64,000 nucleotides of DNA from NCBI GenBank assembly GCA_910585895.1, contig CAJUHY010000002.1, forward strand, positions 1-64,000, given 5' to 3'. Shown here in pieces: positions 37,544-47,441 of the stretch (position 1 is the first letter of the stretch; every line of letters starts with the position of its first letter). The stretch is from an uncultured Lachnospiraceae bacterium (GTDB lineage Bacteria > Bacillota > Clostridia > Lachnospirales > Lachnospiraceae). The notes below the pieces were generated by a model. It made no database searches and had not been told where the DNA came from. It saw nothing but the letters and a program-made list of their open reading frames with translations. Position numbers and translations under genes: made by a program.

Positions 37544-37795
37544 CTAACAATCTTCATATACAATATTGGCCTCATGGCAAATAGAAAGAAAATGTGATAC
37601 AGCTTTTTGGTAATCACGTATATTACTTCCCTTATTATGCATACTAACCGCATTATTAAATATTTCTATCGCTTTTTTGCGGTTGTAGTTTTCCTTTTTT
37701 ACAAGATATGAAATATTTCCTAAATTTGTAATTATCACCATCATCTTAACTGTACCATTACTAAGAAAAAACTTTACATCTTCCAATGAAAACAT
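37544..37795 (-). CDS. Small AT-rich hypothetical frame, start uncertain
   Basis: Up to 83 aa (MFSLEDVKFF... ending ANIVYEDC). No good ribosome binding site before the first ATG, and its 5' end overlaps the fragment at 37761-38258 in another frame. An internal start at MMVIITN is possible. Helical and Asn/Lys-rich with no known motif. It may be the 3' part of a gene joined to the neighbour by a deletion. Confidence 0.35.
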   Translation of the reverse strand: MFSLEDVKFFLSNGTVKMMVIITNLGNISYLVKKENYNRKKAIEIFNNAVSMHNKGSNIRDYQKAVSHFLSICHEANIVYEDC

Positions 37796-38258
37796 GTATC
37801 CGCACCCTTCTCACCTGCGGATAGGCTTCCGCAAAGAACCTGCACAATATGCCATCTTCCATGCTTTCCAGATCCTCCAGTATACATTCTGCCTTCTCAT
37901 GGACGGGAACCTGGTCGTCATAGGCAAAGTACAAAATTTCATCCCGGGCATTAAAGACCGGGATGACTGCATTGCGAATTCCAGACGTTCTGATCATATT
38001 TTTTAATTCCGACCACATGTTATCATCATCAGACGCCAGAACCCATTTCTTACTGAATATATATCCTTCCGTATCCTCAGACTCAACGGCCTGCCGGAAG
38101 CTGTCAAATGTGATAACTCCATGATAGCTTCCATCCTCATTATAAACTACAAAAATATTATCAATATACTCTTTCTGCAAATAAGCATATTTTACCAATT
38201 CATAAACAGCCTCACTTCTCTGCACCGCAAATACTTCCGCATCCAAAAAACGAATCAT
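37761..38258 (-). CDS. N-terminal fragment of a CBS-like domain protein
   Basis: 165 aa from the ATG at 38258 (GAGGAG upstream). It begins MIRFLDAEVFAVQRSEAVYE and has two alternating alpha/beta units (NIFVVYNEDGSYHGVITFD; IRNAVIPVFNARDEILYF) that look like a CBS-type pair. It then reads RVRIHVFIGRCKVFS and stops in AT-rich sequence that looks foreign to it. I think it is the 5' part of a longer gene cut by the rearrangement that scarred 36.3-37.8 kb. It starts 13 nt after the GH13 stop and may be cotranscribed with it. Confidence 0.5.
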   Translation of the reverse strand: MIRFLDAEVFAVQRSEAVYELVKYAYLQKEYIDNIFVVYNEDGSYHGVITFDSFRQAVESEDTEGYIFSKKWVLASDDDNMWSELKNMIRTSGIRNAVIPVFNARDEILYFAYDDQVPVHEKAECILEDLESMEDGILCRFFAEAYPQVRRVRIHVFIGRCKVFS

Positions 38259-38271
38259 AACACATGCTCCT

Positions 38272-40392
38272 CTAAAACTCCAACCGTTCCTCATTGCCGA
38301 TGTTCTTGAGAATCACCGCACAATTGGGCGGAAGGGTAATATTCAGGCGCCCATTCGTCACCCGGTAAATCTCTGACTCCAGCGAATAAGAATCCGGCGT
38401 CGTCATTATCATACGCTCCAGCCTGGTCTCACGTTCCATGCCGGCAGGCCATACCCGCCACTCCATGCAGCGCTCCACGTAATCGTTATTGATGACAACC
38501 ACAAACTGCTGCTCACGCGTGAAACGTCCGTAGCACATCACCTGGTAATCCCCACCCAGAAATTTCAGGGAACCGGTGCGGAATGCCTGATTTTGTTTAT
38601 GGATGCGGATGATGTCACGATGAAAAGCCAAGAGTTCCTGATCCTCATTCCCCCATGGATAAGTCCTGCGGTTATCCGGGTCGGTAAAGCCAACAGCCCC
38701 AGCCTCATCCCCATAATAAATAGTGGGCGCCCCCGGCCAGGTCATCTGCATTACCACGGCCTCTTTCATGACGCCTTTGTTCAGGTCCTCACCCGCTGCC
38801 GCGCTTCCCAGCCGGTCAACCCTGCCCACTTTGTGGTTGGTACGGGTCAGAAAGCGGGAATGGTCGTGGTTGGACAATTCATTCATAGCGCACTGCAGAG
38901 ACGGCGTCAAAAACCGCGTCATATAATAATTCATCGCTCCCTCAAAATTCTGGTAATTGCCCAGCATATCCTGACGGTAACCATCACTGTGTTTCTCCAT
39001 TCCGGTAAGGAACCAGGTCAAAGGCTCCATAAATGCGTCATAATTCATTACGGTGTCCCACTGGTCGCCGCGCAGCCACTCCACCGGGTCACCGTAATGC
39101 TCCGCCAGTATGATTGCTTCTGGATTGGCCTGCTTGACCGCCTTGCGGAAATCCTGCCAGAAATTATGGTTAAACTCCACAGAATGCCCTAAATCTGCCG
39201 CCACATCCAAACGCCAGCCATCCGCGTTATAAGGCGGAGATACCCATTTCCTGCCAATATCTAATATATAATCATACAATTCCCGAGAATTCTCATAGTT
39301 CAGCTTGGGAAGCGTATCATGTCCCCACCAGCCGTCATAACTGCCATTATAAGGCCAGCGGTTCTCATCATAAAATTGAAAAAAGTTATGGTAGGGACTG
39401 TCAGCCGAGACATAAGCTCCGGTTGCATAACCTATCTCCCGTTCATAAATCAGTTCCTTATCAAGCCATTTATTAAAAGAACCGCAATGGTTAAACACAC
39501 CATCGAGAATTACCTTCATGCCGCGCCTATGCGCTTCCTCCACAAGCTTGGCGAACAAAGCATTGCTCGCCTCCAGATTCCGATGGTCAGATACACGCTT
39601 GATATACCTGGTTGCCTGAGTATTGTCCGTCTCTCCCGAGGACAGCAGCGCCCCGCCATCCTCCACAATCACCCCATAATGCGGGTCAATATAATCGTAA
39701 TCCTGAATATCGTACTTATGGTTAGACGGAGATACAAAGAGCGGATTGAAATATAAAACCTCAATTCCCAAATCCTGCAGATAATCCAGTTTCTGGATGA
39801 CGCCTGCCAAATCTCCGCCGTAGAACTCTCCTACACCAAAATTTGCCGGGCATTTATTCCAATCATCCACCTTCTGGCTGTATACCTGAATATAGTAATA
39901 TTCATTGGTCAGCACGTCATTCGATGGGTCTCCATTGTAGAAACGGTCCACCAGAATCTGATACATTACAGCGCCCTTCGCCCAGTTCGGCGTAGAAAAT
40001 CCCGGTACTATCACAAAATCATATTCGTGGCGCACCTGCGGCGTCACACCCATCCTGTCATAAAAACAATGCAGCATTCCTGTGACAACCTCAAAATAGT
40101 AATGATACGGCTCTTCGCCCAACTGCACCTGAATCTGATAATAATCAAAAGGTCCCTCTGTCTCCTCTTTTTTCATGGCAGCTTTCTTGTCGCCGGTGCA
40201 CAGCCACACAACATCCACATTATCCTTCGATGTACGGAAACGGATGGTTACCATTTCATTCACATCCGGCTCCGGCGGATTCCGGTAATCTCTGGTTCCG
40301 TCAGAAAACATTGCATGTTTACGTAACAGGGGGCGCATCTGCATCATATATTGTTGTCTCTGGCTCAACTCATAAATAGAATATTCTTTCAT
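38272..40392 (-). CDS. GH13 alpha-glycosidase (neopullulanase/cyclomaltodextrinase-like)
   Basis: 706 aa from the ATG at 40392 (GAAGAGG 8 nt upstream). No signal peptide, so cytoplasmic. An N-terminal beta-sandwich of CBM34 type (about 20-140), then a GH13 barrel with DILVDRFYNGD, GGDLAGVIQKLDYLQDLG, VFNHCG, the nucleophile in DGWRLDVAADLG, the acid/base Glu in ILAEHYGD and the third carboxylate in LSNHDHSRF. A small C-terminal beta domain follows. Expected to cleave alpha-glucans or cyclodextrins taken into the cell. A TATAAT (40438-40443) lies upstream with a weak -35. Confidence 0.92.
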   Translation of the reverse strand: MKEYSIYELSQRQQYMMQMRPLLRKHAMFSDGTRDYRNPPEPDVNEMVTIRFRTSKDNVDVVWLCTGDKKAAMKKEETEGPFDYYQIQVQLGEEPYHYYFEVVTGMLHCFYDRMGVTPQVRHEYDFVIVPGFSTPNWAKGAVMYQILVDRFYNGDPSNDVLTNEYYYIQVYSQKVDDWNKCPANFGVGEFYGGDLAGVIQKLDYLQDLGIEVLYFNPLFVSPSNHKYDIQDYDYIDPHYGVIVEDGGALLSSGETDNTQATRYIKRVSDHRNLEASNALFAKLVEEAHRRGMKVILDGVFNHCGSFNKWLDKELIYEREIGYATGAYVSADSPYHNFFQFYDENRWPYNGSYDGWWGHDTLPKLNYENSRELYDYILDIGRKWVSPPYNADGWRLDVAADLGHSVEFNHNFWQDFRKAVKQANPEAIILAEHYGDPVEWLRGDQWDTVMNYDAFMEPLTWFLTGMEKHSDGYRQDMLGNYQNFEGAMNYYMTRFLTPSLQCAMNELSNHDHSRFLTRTNHKVGRVDRLGSAAAGEDLNKGVMKEAVVMQMTWPGAPTIYYGDEAGAVGFTDPDNRRTYPWGNEDQELLAFHRDIIRIHKQNQAFRTGSLKFLGGDYQVMCYGRFTREQQFVVVINNDYVERCMEWRVWPAGMERETRLERMIMTTPDSYSLESEIYRVTNGRLNITLPPNCAVILKNIGNEERLEF

Positions 40393-40466
40393 AAATGATA
40401 CCTCTTCTTTCTTATGGTACAAGGTATACAGTTTCTTATTATATCAAATTAGATTTTCTGTAAGAT

Positions 40467-40496
40467 AAAAAAGGCAGCTCTGAAAGCTGCCTTTTT
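40467..40496. terminator. Bidirectional terminator after ftsH
   Basis: AAAAAGGCAGCT and AGCTGCCTTTTT with a short loop, T runs on both strands. It ends the ftsH transcript on the minus strand about 190 nt past its stop. Confidence 0.88.
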
Positions 40497-40687
40497 AGGA
40501 GAAGGTATTTTTACTATGGGGTGTAGCAAAAATTATATAATGTATTGGGGGGTTTTTACAGTAATTATAGTACCATAAAGTCCTCAATAAGTGTGCACAA
40601 ACTTCACAAAAAATGCAAATTGTTTTTGTATGTTTTGTACAGGCACTTTTTTCTGCCCCAGCCAATTCCCATAGCAATATTCACAAA

Positions 40688-42526
40688 TCATCCTTCAAAC
40701 AGCGCTTCAAACTCATCTCTGCTGATTTTCTCTTTCTCTAACAGGAGGTCTGCACATTTATGGAGAATCGTCTCATGTTCCGACAAAATGTTTCTTGATT
40801 TCTGATAACACTCATCAATGATGCGCTTAATCTCCTGGTCAATGATGCCTGCCACATTCTCGCCGTAAGCTCTCGCATGTGCTAAATCCCTGCCGATAAA
40901 CACCTCGTCATCATCATTGTCGTAATTTATCAGCCCTACATTTTCAGACATTCCATACTTCGTCACCATTGCTTTTGCCACTCCAGTCGCCTGTTTGATG
41001 TCCTGAGAGGCGCCTGTGGTAATATCATCAAAAATCATTTCCTCTGCTACCCTGCCGCCGAGATCCACAATAATCTCCTGCAGCATCCTGCCTTTGGTGT
41101 TGAACAATTCATCTCGCTCCGGCAGCGGCATAGTATATCCTGCCGCCCCCACTCCGGTAGGGATAATCGACACAGAGTACACGGGGCCAACGTCCGGCAG
41201 CACATGGAAAAGAATCGCATGGCCTGCTTCATGATATGCAGTAATCCGCTTTTCTTTCTCCGTAATAATTCTGCTCCTTTTCTCCGAACCGATTCCTACC
41301 TTCACGAAAGACTTGCGGATATCGCTCTGGATAATATAAGCGCGGTCTTCCTTTGCCGCAACAATTGCTGCCTCATTGAGCAGGTTTTCCAAATCAGCGC
41401 CGGTAAATCCCGCCGTAGTCTGAGCTATCTGCTTCAAATCCACGTCATCTCCCAGCGGTTTATTCTTGGCATGGACATTGAGAATTTCTTCCCTGCCGCC
41501 GATATCCGGCCGTCCCACATGCACCTTGCGGTCAAAACGTCCCGGACGCATGATTGCGGGGTCTAATATATCCACACGGTTGGTGGCGGCCATCACGATA
41601 ATGCCCTCATTGACGCCAAAACCGTCCATCTCCACCAACAACTGGTTCAATGTCTGTTCCCGCTCATCATGTCCGCCGCCCATCCCAGTTCCGCGTCGTC
41701 TTGCCACCGCATCAATCTCATCTATGAACACAATGCAGGGAGCATTCTTCTTCGCCTCCTCAAAGAGGTCACGCACACGGGAAGCTCCTACGCCGACAAA
41801 CATCTCTACAAAATCCGAACCCGAAATACTGAAAAACGGAACGCCAGCTTCTCCGGCAACCGCTTTTGCAAGCAGCGTCTTACCAGTTCCCGGAGGTCCT
41901 ACCAGAAGAACGCCCTTGGGTATTCTCGCCCCCAGTTTGGTATATTTCCTGGGCGCCCGCAGGAAATCCACCAACTCTTCCAGTTCTTCTTTCTCTTCCT
42001 TGAGTCCTGCAACATTGCCGAAATTAATCTTCTTATTCTCATCCGTCGTCATCTTGGCACGGCTTTTGCCAAAATTCATCATCTTGCCTCCCCCGCCGGA
42101 AGAAGCCGCCGCATGATTCGTCATCATAATATAAAATACAAAGAGTACGCCAAACAAGATTAACGTGGGTAATATGGATATCAGCCAGTTCTCCTCCGGC
42201 ATATCCTGCACGGTAAAATTCTTAAAATCATACGATTTCAAAGTCTCCTGCAGCGCATTGACATCCGAAACATACAAGGTGCGGGTGACCCTCTTCGTGT
42301 CTGTCTTCAAAGTCACAGCCGCCTCGCCGCTCGGCACTTCCCGGTTCTGAGAAATGGCAACAGATACCACGTGCTCATATTCCAAATCCTGTTCAAACTG
42401 ACCATAACTATAAACGGCATTCTGTCCAAAACCAGACGAACTATCGCGCAAAATCCACAGCAGTCCCAAAATAATAATCACTGCAATATATACGCCAAAC
42501 GCCCGGTAACGTCTCTGATTATTCAT
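40688..42526 (-). CDS. ftsH: ATP-dependent zinc metalloprotease FtsH
   Basis: 612 aa. Two membrane helices (about 10-28 and 108-130) flank a small extracytoplasmic domain. AAA domain with Walker A GPPGTGKT, Walker [32 protein letters not shown]; zinc site HEAGH and the third ligand region. It degrades membrane and some soluble proteins. Last gene of the tilS-hpt-ftsH run, as in Bacillus. A degenerate Gly-rich stretch (SSGGGGK) follows the second helix. Confidence 0.97.
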   Translation of the reverse strand: MNNQRRYRAFGVYIAVIIILGLLWILRDSSSGFGQNAVYSYGQFEQDLEYEHVVSVAISQNREVPSGEAAVTLKTDTKRVTRTLYVSDVNALQETLKSYDFKNFTVQDMPEENWLISILPTLILFGVLFVFYIMMTNHAAASSGGGGKMMNFGKSRAKMTTDENKKINFGNVAGLKEEKEELEELVDFLRAPRKYTKLGARIPKGVLLVGPPGTGKTLLAKAVAGEAGVPFFSISGSDFVEMFVGVGASRVRDLFEEAKKNAPCIVFIDEIDAVARRRGTGMGGGHDEREQTLNQLLVEMDGFGVNEGIIVMAATNRVDILDPAIMRPGRFDRKVHVGRPDIGGREEILNVHAKNKPLGDDVDLKQIAQTTAGFTGADLENLLNEAAIVAAKEDRAYIIQSDIRKSFVKVGIGSEKRSRIITEKEKRITAYHEAGHAILFHVLPDVGPVYSVSIIPTGVGAAGYTMPLPERDELFNTKGRMLQEIIVDLGGRVAEEMIFDDITTGASQDIKQATGVAKAMVTKYGMSENVGLINYDNDDDEVFIGRDLAHARAYGENVAGIIDQEIKRIIDECYQKSRNILSEHETILHKCADLLLEKEKISRDEFEALFEG

Positions 42527-42553
42527 CGCCTATTCCTAATCTCCTTTCTATTT

Positions 42554-43081
42554 CTAAGCATTCAGTTCCACAACCCCAATATAAGGAAGGTTGCGGTAAT
42601 GCTGCATATAATCAAGCCCATAACCCACGACAAACTCATCTGGAATCTCAAATCCAGTATAGTCCACATGCACGTCTGTCACCCGGCGTTCCGGCTTATC
42701 CAGCAACGTACACAGATGCAGGCTTTTCGGTTTTCTGCTCTTGAGGTTTTCCAACAGGTAACTGAGCGTCCTGCCAGAATCCACAATATCTTCCACTACC
42801 AGCACATGTTTGCCCTCGATGGCCTCATCCAAATCCTTAACCACTTTTACCACTCCACTGGACTTCGTGCCGCTCCCATAACTTGATACAGACATAAAAT
42901 CAATGGATACAGGTATGCTCAGACGTTTTGCCAGTTCACAGGTAAAAAACACGCCGCCTTTCAAAACACTCACTAAGTGAACCGGCTCTCCCTGATAAAA
43001 TTCACTGATTTCTTTTCCCATCTCACAAATTCTCTTCTCTATTTCCTCTTCTGAAATTAAGACGCGAACTTTCTCACTCAC
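42554..43081 (-). CDS. hpt: Hypoxanthine phosphoribosyltransferase
   Basis: 175 aa from the GTG at 43081, chosen because GGAGG lies 8 nt before it. An ATG 15 nt upstream is possible but lacks a site. The PRPP-binding loop VLVVEDIVDSGRT and the purine-side loop are present. It salvages hypoxanthine and guanine. It overlaps the 3' end of tilS by 8 nt, which suggests coupling. Confidence 0.95.
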   Translation of the reverse strand: MSEKVRVLISEEEIEKRICEMGKEISEFYQGEPVHLVSVLKGGVFFTCELAKRLSIPVSIDFMSVSSYGSGTKSSGVVKVVKDLDEAIEGKHVLVVEDIVDSGRTLSYLLENLKSRKPKSLHLCTLLDKPERRVTDVHVDYTGFEIPDEFVVGYGLDYMQHYRNLPYIGVVELNA

Positions 43082-44525
43082 ACTCTCTTCCTCCATCTAC
43101 ACGTATCTCTAAAATTCTTTTGGTATGTTCTGTGACTTTAACATCCTCACTGATGCGATAGCCGATAACCCAAAGAACATGGGTATCATCTGCCAGAAGC
43201 AGAATATGGTCCCTCTGACATGCCGGTATCTTCTCATCAATAAAGTATTTCTTTATCTTTTTCCGGTTTCCCTGTGCATTGATTATCAGATAATCCTGTT
43301 CCTGCCGTGTTTTTAATCGCGTAGTACCTTTTATTCTATCATAATCAAACCATTTCGTATATATTTTTTTGGGAATTTCTTCATTTTGAGGAGATTTTTC
43401 CAATAAGCGCGTGGAAATTTCATATCCATAGGAAGGAACATCAAGACTTCCCCCTATTGGAAGCGTAAGGCTCACTGACCGCACAGAATCTGATATACTT
43501 TCCACAGCCGCTCTGCTTCCAGCGCCTGGCGCCGAGGCATTTGTCAATTTTTGCGCGCTGTCTTTCCTGAGCATTATACCCTCGTATGTTCGCTGCGCCC
43601 GCATTTTATATGGCAGTTCCACCACTTTTCCGTTCTGCCGCGCAAACAAATCATACATCTGCTGTACATGTATCCGCGAGATATCTTTGCTGCTGCCCGC
43701 TGTATCAGCCAGCACATTGCGCAGCGCCTCCCTTACAATCAGGGACGGCTCCTCAAGCAATTTCTGCGAGATACAAACCCCCTCTGCAGATTCGCAGACA
43801 TATTTCTCCGCCGCCAAAAGCCGCATTCCCTCAATAAGTTCCACCGCTTCCGCCACGTCATTTGCCGCCTGATTCATGTGAAATACAGCATTATCATTCA
43901 CCTGTGTAAGCAGTGGAAGTACCTGATGACGGATTTTATTCCTGGTATACATAAGCTGCCCATTCGTCTCATCCATACAAAAATCCTGCCCTAATTGCTG
44001 AAGACAGGCTTCAATTTCCTGCCGCGCCAGACACAAAAGCGGTCGGATAATCTGCCCGCGCACAGGCAAAATCCCACAAAGACCTTTTAGTCCGCTCCCC
44101 CTTGTCAAATGAAACAACATGGTTTCCGCACAGTCATTTTGATTATGAGCCACGGCAATCTTATTGGCGCCAAACTCTTCTGCGGCCTCACGAAACAACT
44201 GGTAGCGGAGTTTCCGCGCCGCTTCCTCCACACTCAGCTTCTTTTCTCTGGCATATTCCAATGCCTGACAGTGGTAAATCCGACAAGGAATCTGGTATCT
44301 CCCGCAAATTTCTTCCACAAACCTGGCATCCTGCAGGCTTGCTTCCCCACGGATTCCATGCTCCACATGGACCACGCGAAGCGCGTATTCCATCTCCCCG
44401 CAGAGCGCATGTAAAAGCAGCAACAGGCAAAGAGAATCTGCGCCCCCTGACACGGCTGCCAGAATAATATCTTCCCTTTCTACCATATGATACTCTTCCA
44501 TAAAATTTCTAACTTTCTTTTGCAT
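43074..44525 (-). CDS. tilS: tRNA(Ile)-lysidine synthase
   Basis: 483 aa. N-type ATP pyrophosphatase with AAVSGGADSLCLLLLL (PP-loop), HNQNDCAET and GLCGI; a helical TilS substrate domain and a C-terminal domain follow. It converts C34 to lysidine in tRNA-Ile(CAU), an essential step for reading AUA. AGGAGATAAAC precedes the ATG. It sits between spoIIE and hpt as in Bacillus. Confidence 0.95.
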   Translation of the reverse strand: MQKKVRNFMEEYHMVEREDIILAAVSGGADSLCLLLLLHALCGEMEYALRVVHVEHGIRGEASLQDARFVEEICGRYQIPCRIYHCQALEYAREKKLSVEEAARKLRYQLFREAAEEFGANKIAVAHNQNDCAETMLFHLTRGSGLKGLCGILPVRGQIIRPLLCLARQEIEACLQQLGQDFCMDETNGQLMYTRNKIRHQVLPLLTQVNDNAVFHMNQAANDVAEAVELIEGMRLLAAEKYVCESAEGVCISQKLLEEPSLIVREALRNVLADTAGSSKDISRIHVQQMYDLFARQNGKVVELPYKMRAQRTYEGIMLRKDSAQKLTNASAPGAGSRAAVESISDSVRSVSLTLPIGGSLDVPSYGYEISTRLLEKSPQNEEIPKKIYTKWFDYDRIKGTTRLKTRQEQDYLIINAQGNRKKIKKYFIDEKIPACQRDHILLLADDTHVLWVIGYRISEDVKVTEHTKRILEIRVDGGRECE

Positions 44526-44543
44526 GTTTATCTCCTGTAGTTT

Positions 44544-46397
44544 TTATTTCTTCCAGATTCCGGCTACCAAAACCGTCATATCATCCGGTACCTTACCGGC
44601 AGTGAACAAAAGAATCCGCTCCAATATCTGTTTTGCTATCTGCCCAGGATTATTGGTCTCAATGGTATCTAAAATTTCCCGCATGGTATCCTCTGGCATC
44701 GGCACTTTGAGGTAATCCAATACGCCATCCGTCAAAAGCACGACAAAATCCCCGTCCTGCAGCTGGCAACTGGTCTTTTCAATCTCAATCTGATGGAAAA
44801 TTCCTGCCGGAAGAGTTGCTGAGGAAATGCATTCTATCTCCTCTCCATGTTTGATGAAAGTTGATGCCGCTCCAATCTTATAAAACTCGCACATACCAGT
44901 GTATAAATCCATCGATGCCATGTCCACAGTAGAAAAAATCCCATCCTCACCCTGGATGACCATCGCTGAATTCATCATACGGATTGCCGTCTCCTTCTGG
45001 AAACCAGATTCCAAAAACTTCTCTATTAACTCTATCACCATTTCGCTTTCCTTACAAGCGTTGATTCCCGAACCCATGCCGTCAGACAGCGCCATCACGC
45101 ACTCGCCCCCTTCCAGGTTGAGGAACGAAAAGCTGTCTCCCGAGACCTGGGCATGGTCTTTGGTCAGCCTGGCAACCCCCTGCAGCGTATGGAATAAAGT
45201 ATCTTCCTCAAACGTAAGAAATGATTCCTCTTTGCCAATCAGCGTTCGGGTATATTTTCCTGGAACCATGTCACGTTTCAGACCCTGACCCACCGCTTTG
45301 GCCAGTTCTTTGAGCGGTACGCAGTTTCCCCACTTGGAGGCAGCCTTTACCTGCAAAGACATCCTCCCATTCTGCCTCTGATAAAGATGGACTTCCCGCG
45401 TCTGTATTCCCCGCTCCTTCAGGCGGTATTTAACTGCTGCCAAAAGCCTGGCCTCCTGCTGGCTGATGTCCCGGTACTCCCTGGCACAATCCTCCATAAT
45501 ATAAGCCATGGCGTCCAGTTGTTCGGCAATAATTCCACGATTTTCCAACAAACGGTTGTACCAGGCAAGGTTCAGTTTTGCTTTTTCAAAGACGCCGACC
45601 GCCTCCTCCACAATACTGTCAGAATACGGACAGTAACCTGCCAGTTCCTGATGCACCTCTTCCTCTGCTGTTCCCCGCTTTTCAATAGAATGAAACAGCC
45701 GGTAAAAAATCTCGTACATGGGACTTGATTCCTCCTGCCAGCAGATAGCACACTGCTCACAATCCATACAGATTTTTCCGGTCAGTTCCTGCTGCATTTT
45801 CCCCATTTCCTCCGGTTCAAAATTGCCTTTAAACCGTTGCATATGCGAGAAAATCTGGGAAAGCCCGCTGAAAGACTTAGCATAAGTCTGCAGCTTTTCT
45901 CCATGCTCCGGCGTCCTCGGCTCCACATCATTTTTCCAGCGCAGCGGCATCAAATTATCCTCCAGCATTCGATGGAGCAGCGGGGAGAGAAGCACAACCA
46001 TGGCTGAAACCAGCAGAGATTCCATCAACCCCATCCAGACTGCGCTGCGCCGGCTAACCTGCAGCACTTCCCCCGCTGCTGTCAGCAGAAGGACGCTTAC
46101 GCCGGCTGCTGCCGCCCCTACATAAGTACGGCAGCTTTTGTATGCCCACTCTACCAACTTAACTACCACTCCGGTCACCAGCATCACCATTGTATATTTT
46201 GCCATTGCCTGCACCGGCACAAACAACGCCATACCAAAAATACTGAACACCAAAAGCAGCGTCCTGTTTACCTCTTCCATAAATGCTGCTGCAAAGAAAC
46301 CGGGAATCAAGGGGTAACACCCTACAAATTCTGCCTTTGCCACAACAATTGCCAATACATACAACACGATTTCTTTCCATTTAGATTTATTCATCAT
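44544..46397 (-). CDS. spoIIE: Stage II sporulation protein E (SpoIIE phosphatase)
   Basis: 617 aa from the ATG at 46397; an ATG follows directly and either can use the AAGGAGG. About six to eight membrane helices occupy residues 1-170, shorter than the ten of B. subtilis. A central domain has a Cys cluster (CMDCEQCAICW). The C-terminal PP2C-type phosphatase has SDGMGSG, LLTDGVLDYL and PDDMTVLV. It dephosphorylates SpoIIAA to switch on sigmaF in the forespore and also acts at the polar septum. An unusual promoter is at 46438-46470. Confidence 0.95.
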   Translation of the reverse strand: MMNKSKWKEIVLYVLAIVVAKAEFVGCYPLIPGFFAAAFMEEVNRTLLLVFSIFGMALFVPVQAMAKYTMVMLVTGVVVKLVEWAYKSCRTYVGAAAAGVSVLLLTAAGEVLQVSRRSAVWMGLMESLLVSAMVVLLSPLLHRMLEDNLMPLRWKNDVEPRTPEHGEKLQTYAKSFSGLSQIFSHMQRFKGNFEPEEMGKMQQELTGKICMDCEQCAICWQEESSPMYEIFYRLFHSIEKRGTAEEEVHQELAGYCPYSDSIVEEAVGVFEKAKLNLAWYNRLLENRGIIAEQLDAMAYIMEDCAREYRDISQQEARLLAAVKYRLKERGIQTREVHLYQRQNGRMSLQVKAASKWGNCVPLKELAKAVGQGLKRDMVPGKYTRTLIGKEESFLTFEEDTLFHTLQGVARLTKDHAQVSGDSFSFLNLEGGECVMALSDGMGSGINACKESEMVIELIEKFLESGFQKETAIRMMNSAMVIQGEDGIFSTVDMASMDLYTGMCEFYKIGAASTFIKHGEEIECISSATLPAGIFHQIEIEKTSCQLQDGDFVVLLTDGVLDYLKVPMPEDTMREILDTIETNNPGQIAKQILERILLFTAGKVPDDMTVLVAGIWKK

Positions 46398-46437
46398 TTC
46401 ATCCTCCTTTTCCTGCCGCTTTGTACGTGCAGGAGTT

Positions 46438-46470
46438 ATTATAAAAAGAGACATTTGAAATGTTTGTCAA
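46438..46470 (-). promoter_or_regulatory. spoIIE promoter with 21-bp spacer
   Basis: Minus strand TTGACA (46465-46470), 21-bp spacer (46444-46464), TATAAT (46438-46443), about 40 nt before the start. The -35 sits in TTTGACAAA, close to a Spo0A box. B. subtilis spoIIE and spoIIG promoters have the same over-long spacing and need Spo0A~P. Confidence 0.7.
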
Positions 46471-46504
46471 ATCCGGGACAGGTTATCAAAAACTTTTAGA
46501 CAAA

Positions 46505-46546
46505 AAACCCCTTAAAATCGCTGCTTATGGCGATTCTAAGGGGTTT
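46505..46546 (-). terminator. Terminator of the rqcP-yabP-yabQ-divIC operon
   Basis: AAACCCCTTA...AATCG stem with its complement CGATT...TAAGGGGTTT and T run on the minus strand; about 30 nt past the divIC stop. Confidence 0.9.
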
Positions 46547-46575
46547 AAGCATTTGAAGAAATTCATGTGCATTGC

Positions 46576-46923
46576 TTAATCTTCTTTCTCTTTCTCCTTA
46601 AATATAATCTCATTCGGATAAGCCAGACCCAGCTTGGTCTTAGCTGTCTGTTCTATGTATTCCTTTGTCTTCACGTACTCTTCATACTCTTTCAGCTCCA
46701 GCTGCCGCTGCTGTTCTGACTCCAGCTGCGTCTGCAATTCCTGTTCCTTCTCCTGATAAGACTGATTCCTGCCGTACAGGGAAAGAATCTGCACAGACAT
46801 TACGCCCAACAACATAAGCGTGATTAAGGATACGCACAACACTGCAGACTTATTCTGTTTTCTCTTCCGTCTCATGCGGGTTCTCTGTGCACCTGCTCTC
46901 CTTGCCTCATTACGCTTCTCCAT
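46576..46923 (-). CDS. divIC: Septum formation initiator DivIC/FtsB-like
   Basis: 115 aa from the ATG at 46923 (AAAGG upstream). A basic N-terminus, one membrane helix (about 25-45; VLCVSLITLMLLGVMSVQIL), an extracytoplasmic coiled coil rich in Gln/Glu and the conserved tail (EYIEQTAKTKLGLAYPNEI). It works with FtsL and DivIB in the divisome. Position after yabQ is as in Bacillus. Confidence 0.92.
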   Translation of the reverse strand: MEKRNEARRAGAQRTRMRRKRKQNKSAVLCVSLITLMLLGVMSVQILSLYGRNQSYQEKEQELQTQLESEQQRQLELKEYEEYVKTKEYIEQTAKTKLGLAYPNEIIFKEKEKED

Positions 46924-46967
46924 TAAAATACCTTTCCATCCTGAATTGTCTGTTTGCTGTCTGCAAA

Positions 46968-47441
46968 TCAGAGTTTGCATATCCCCATTTTAACTGTTTT
47001 CCAAATCTTTTTCAATTCTTTTTTTAGAAACCTCATAATTTTTTTCAATTTCCTGCCTACAAAACCCAGCGGTTTTTTCAGTAGACGGGCTGTCCATACC
47101 AGGGGCTTTCCAAGGACAAACAGAATTTTTTCCAGCAAGAATACGCTTCCCGCCACAACCCAGGAACTGAGTAATAAATTGTATAGCAGCATTCCTACCA
47201 GGACTCCGCCAATCACAAAGCCACGTATGTAGCCGCTGTTTTCGCGGTACAGCATGGCAAACAGCGCCACCGCGCTGCAAATCCAAAACACCAGGTCTTG
47301 CACACCCACCAGCCACATTTTATGGGGCACAATCCTGCGGACAATCCGCAGCACATCATAGACAAACAGCAGCAGCACACCCATTGCAAATGATGCCAGC
47401 AGCACATCCGCCTCTTTTAAAATCCCTGCACTTACTTCCAT
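46968..47441 (-). CDS. yabQ: Spore cortex biosynthesis protein YabQ
   Basis: 157 aa. Four hydrophobic helices in the N-terminal two thirds (LLASFAMGVLLLFVYDVLR, VFWICSAVALFAML), then a strongly basic C-terminal tail. The family is a membrane protein made in the mother cell and needed for cortex synthesis. Its ATG overlaps the yabP stop in TAATG. Confidence 0.9.
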   Translation of the reverse strand: MEVSAGILKEADVLLASFAMGVLLLFVYDVLRIVRRIVPHKMWLVGVQDLVFWICSAVALFAMLYRENSGYIRGFVIGGVLVGMLLYNLLLSSWVVAGSVFLLEKILFVLGKPLVWTARLLKKPLGFVGRKLKKIMRFLKKELKKIWKTVKMGICKL

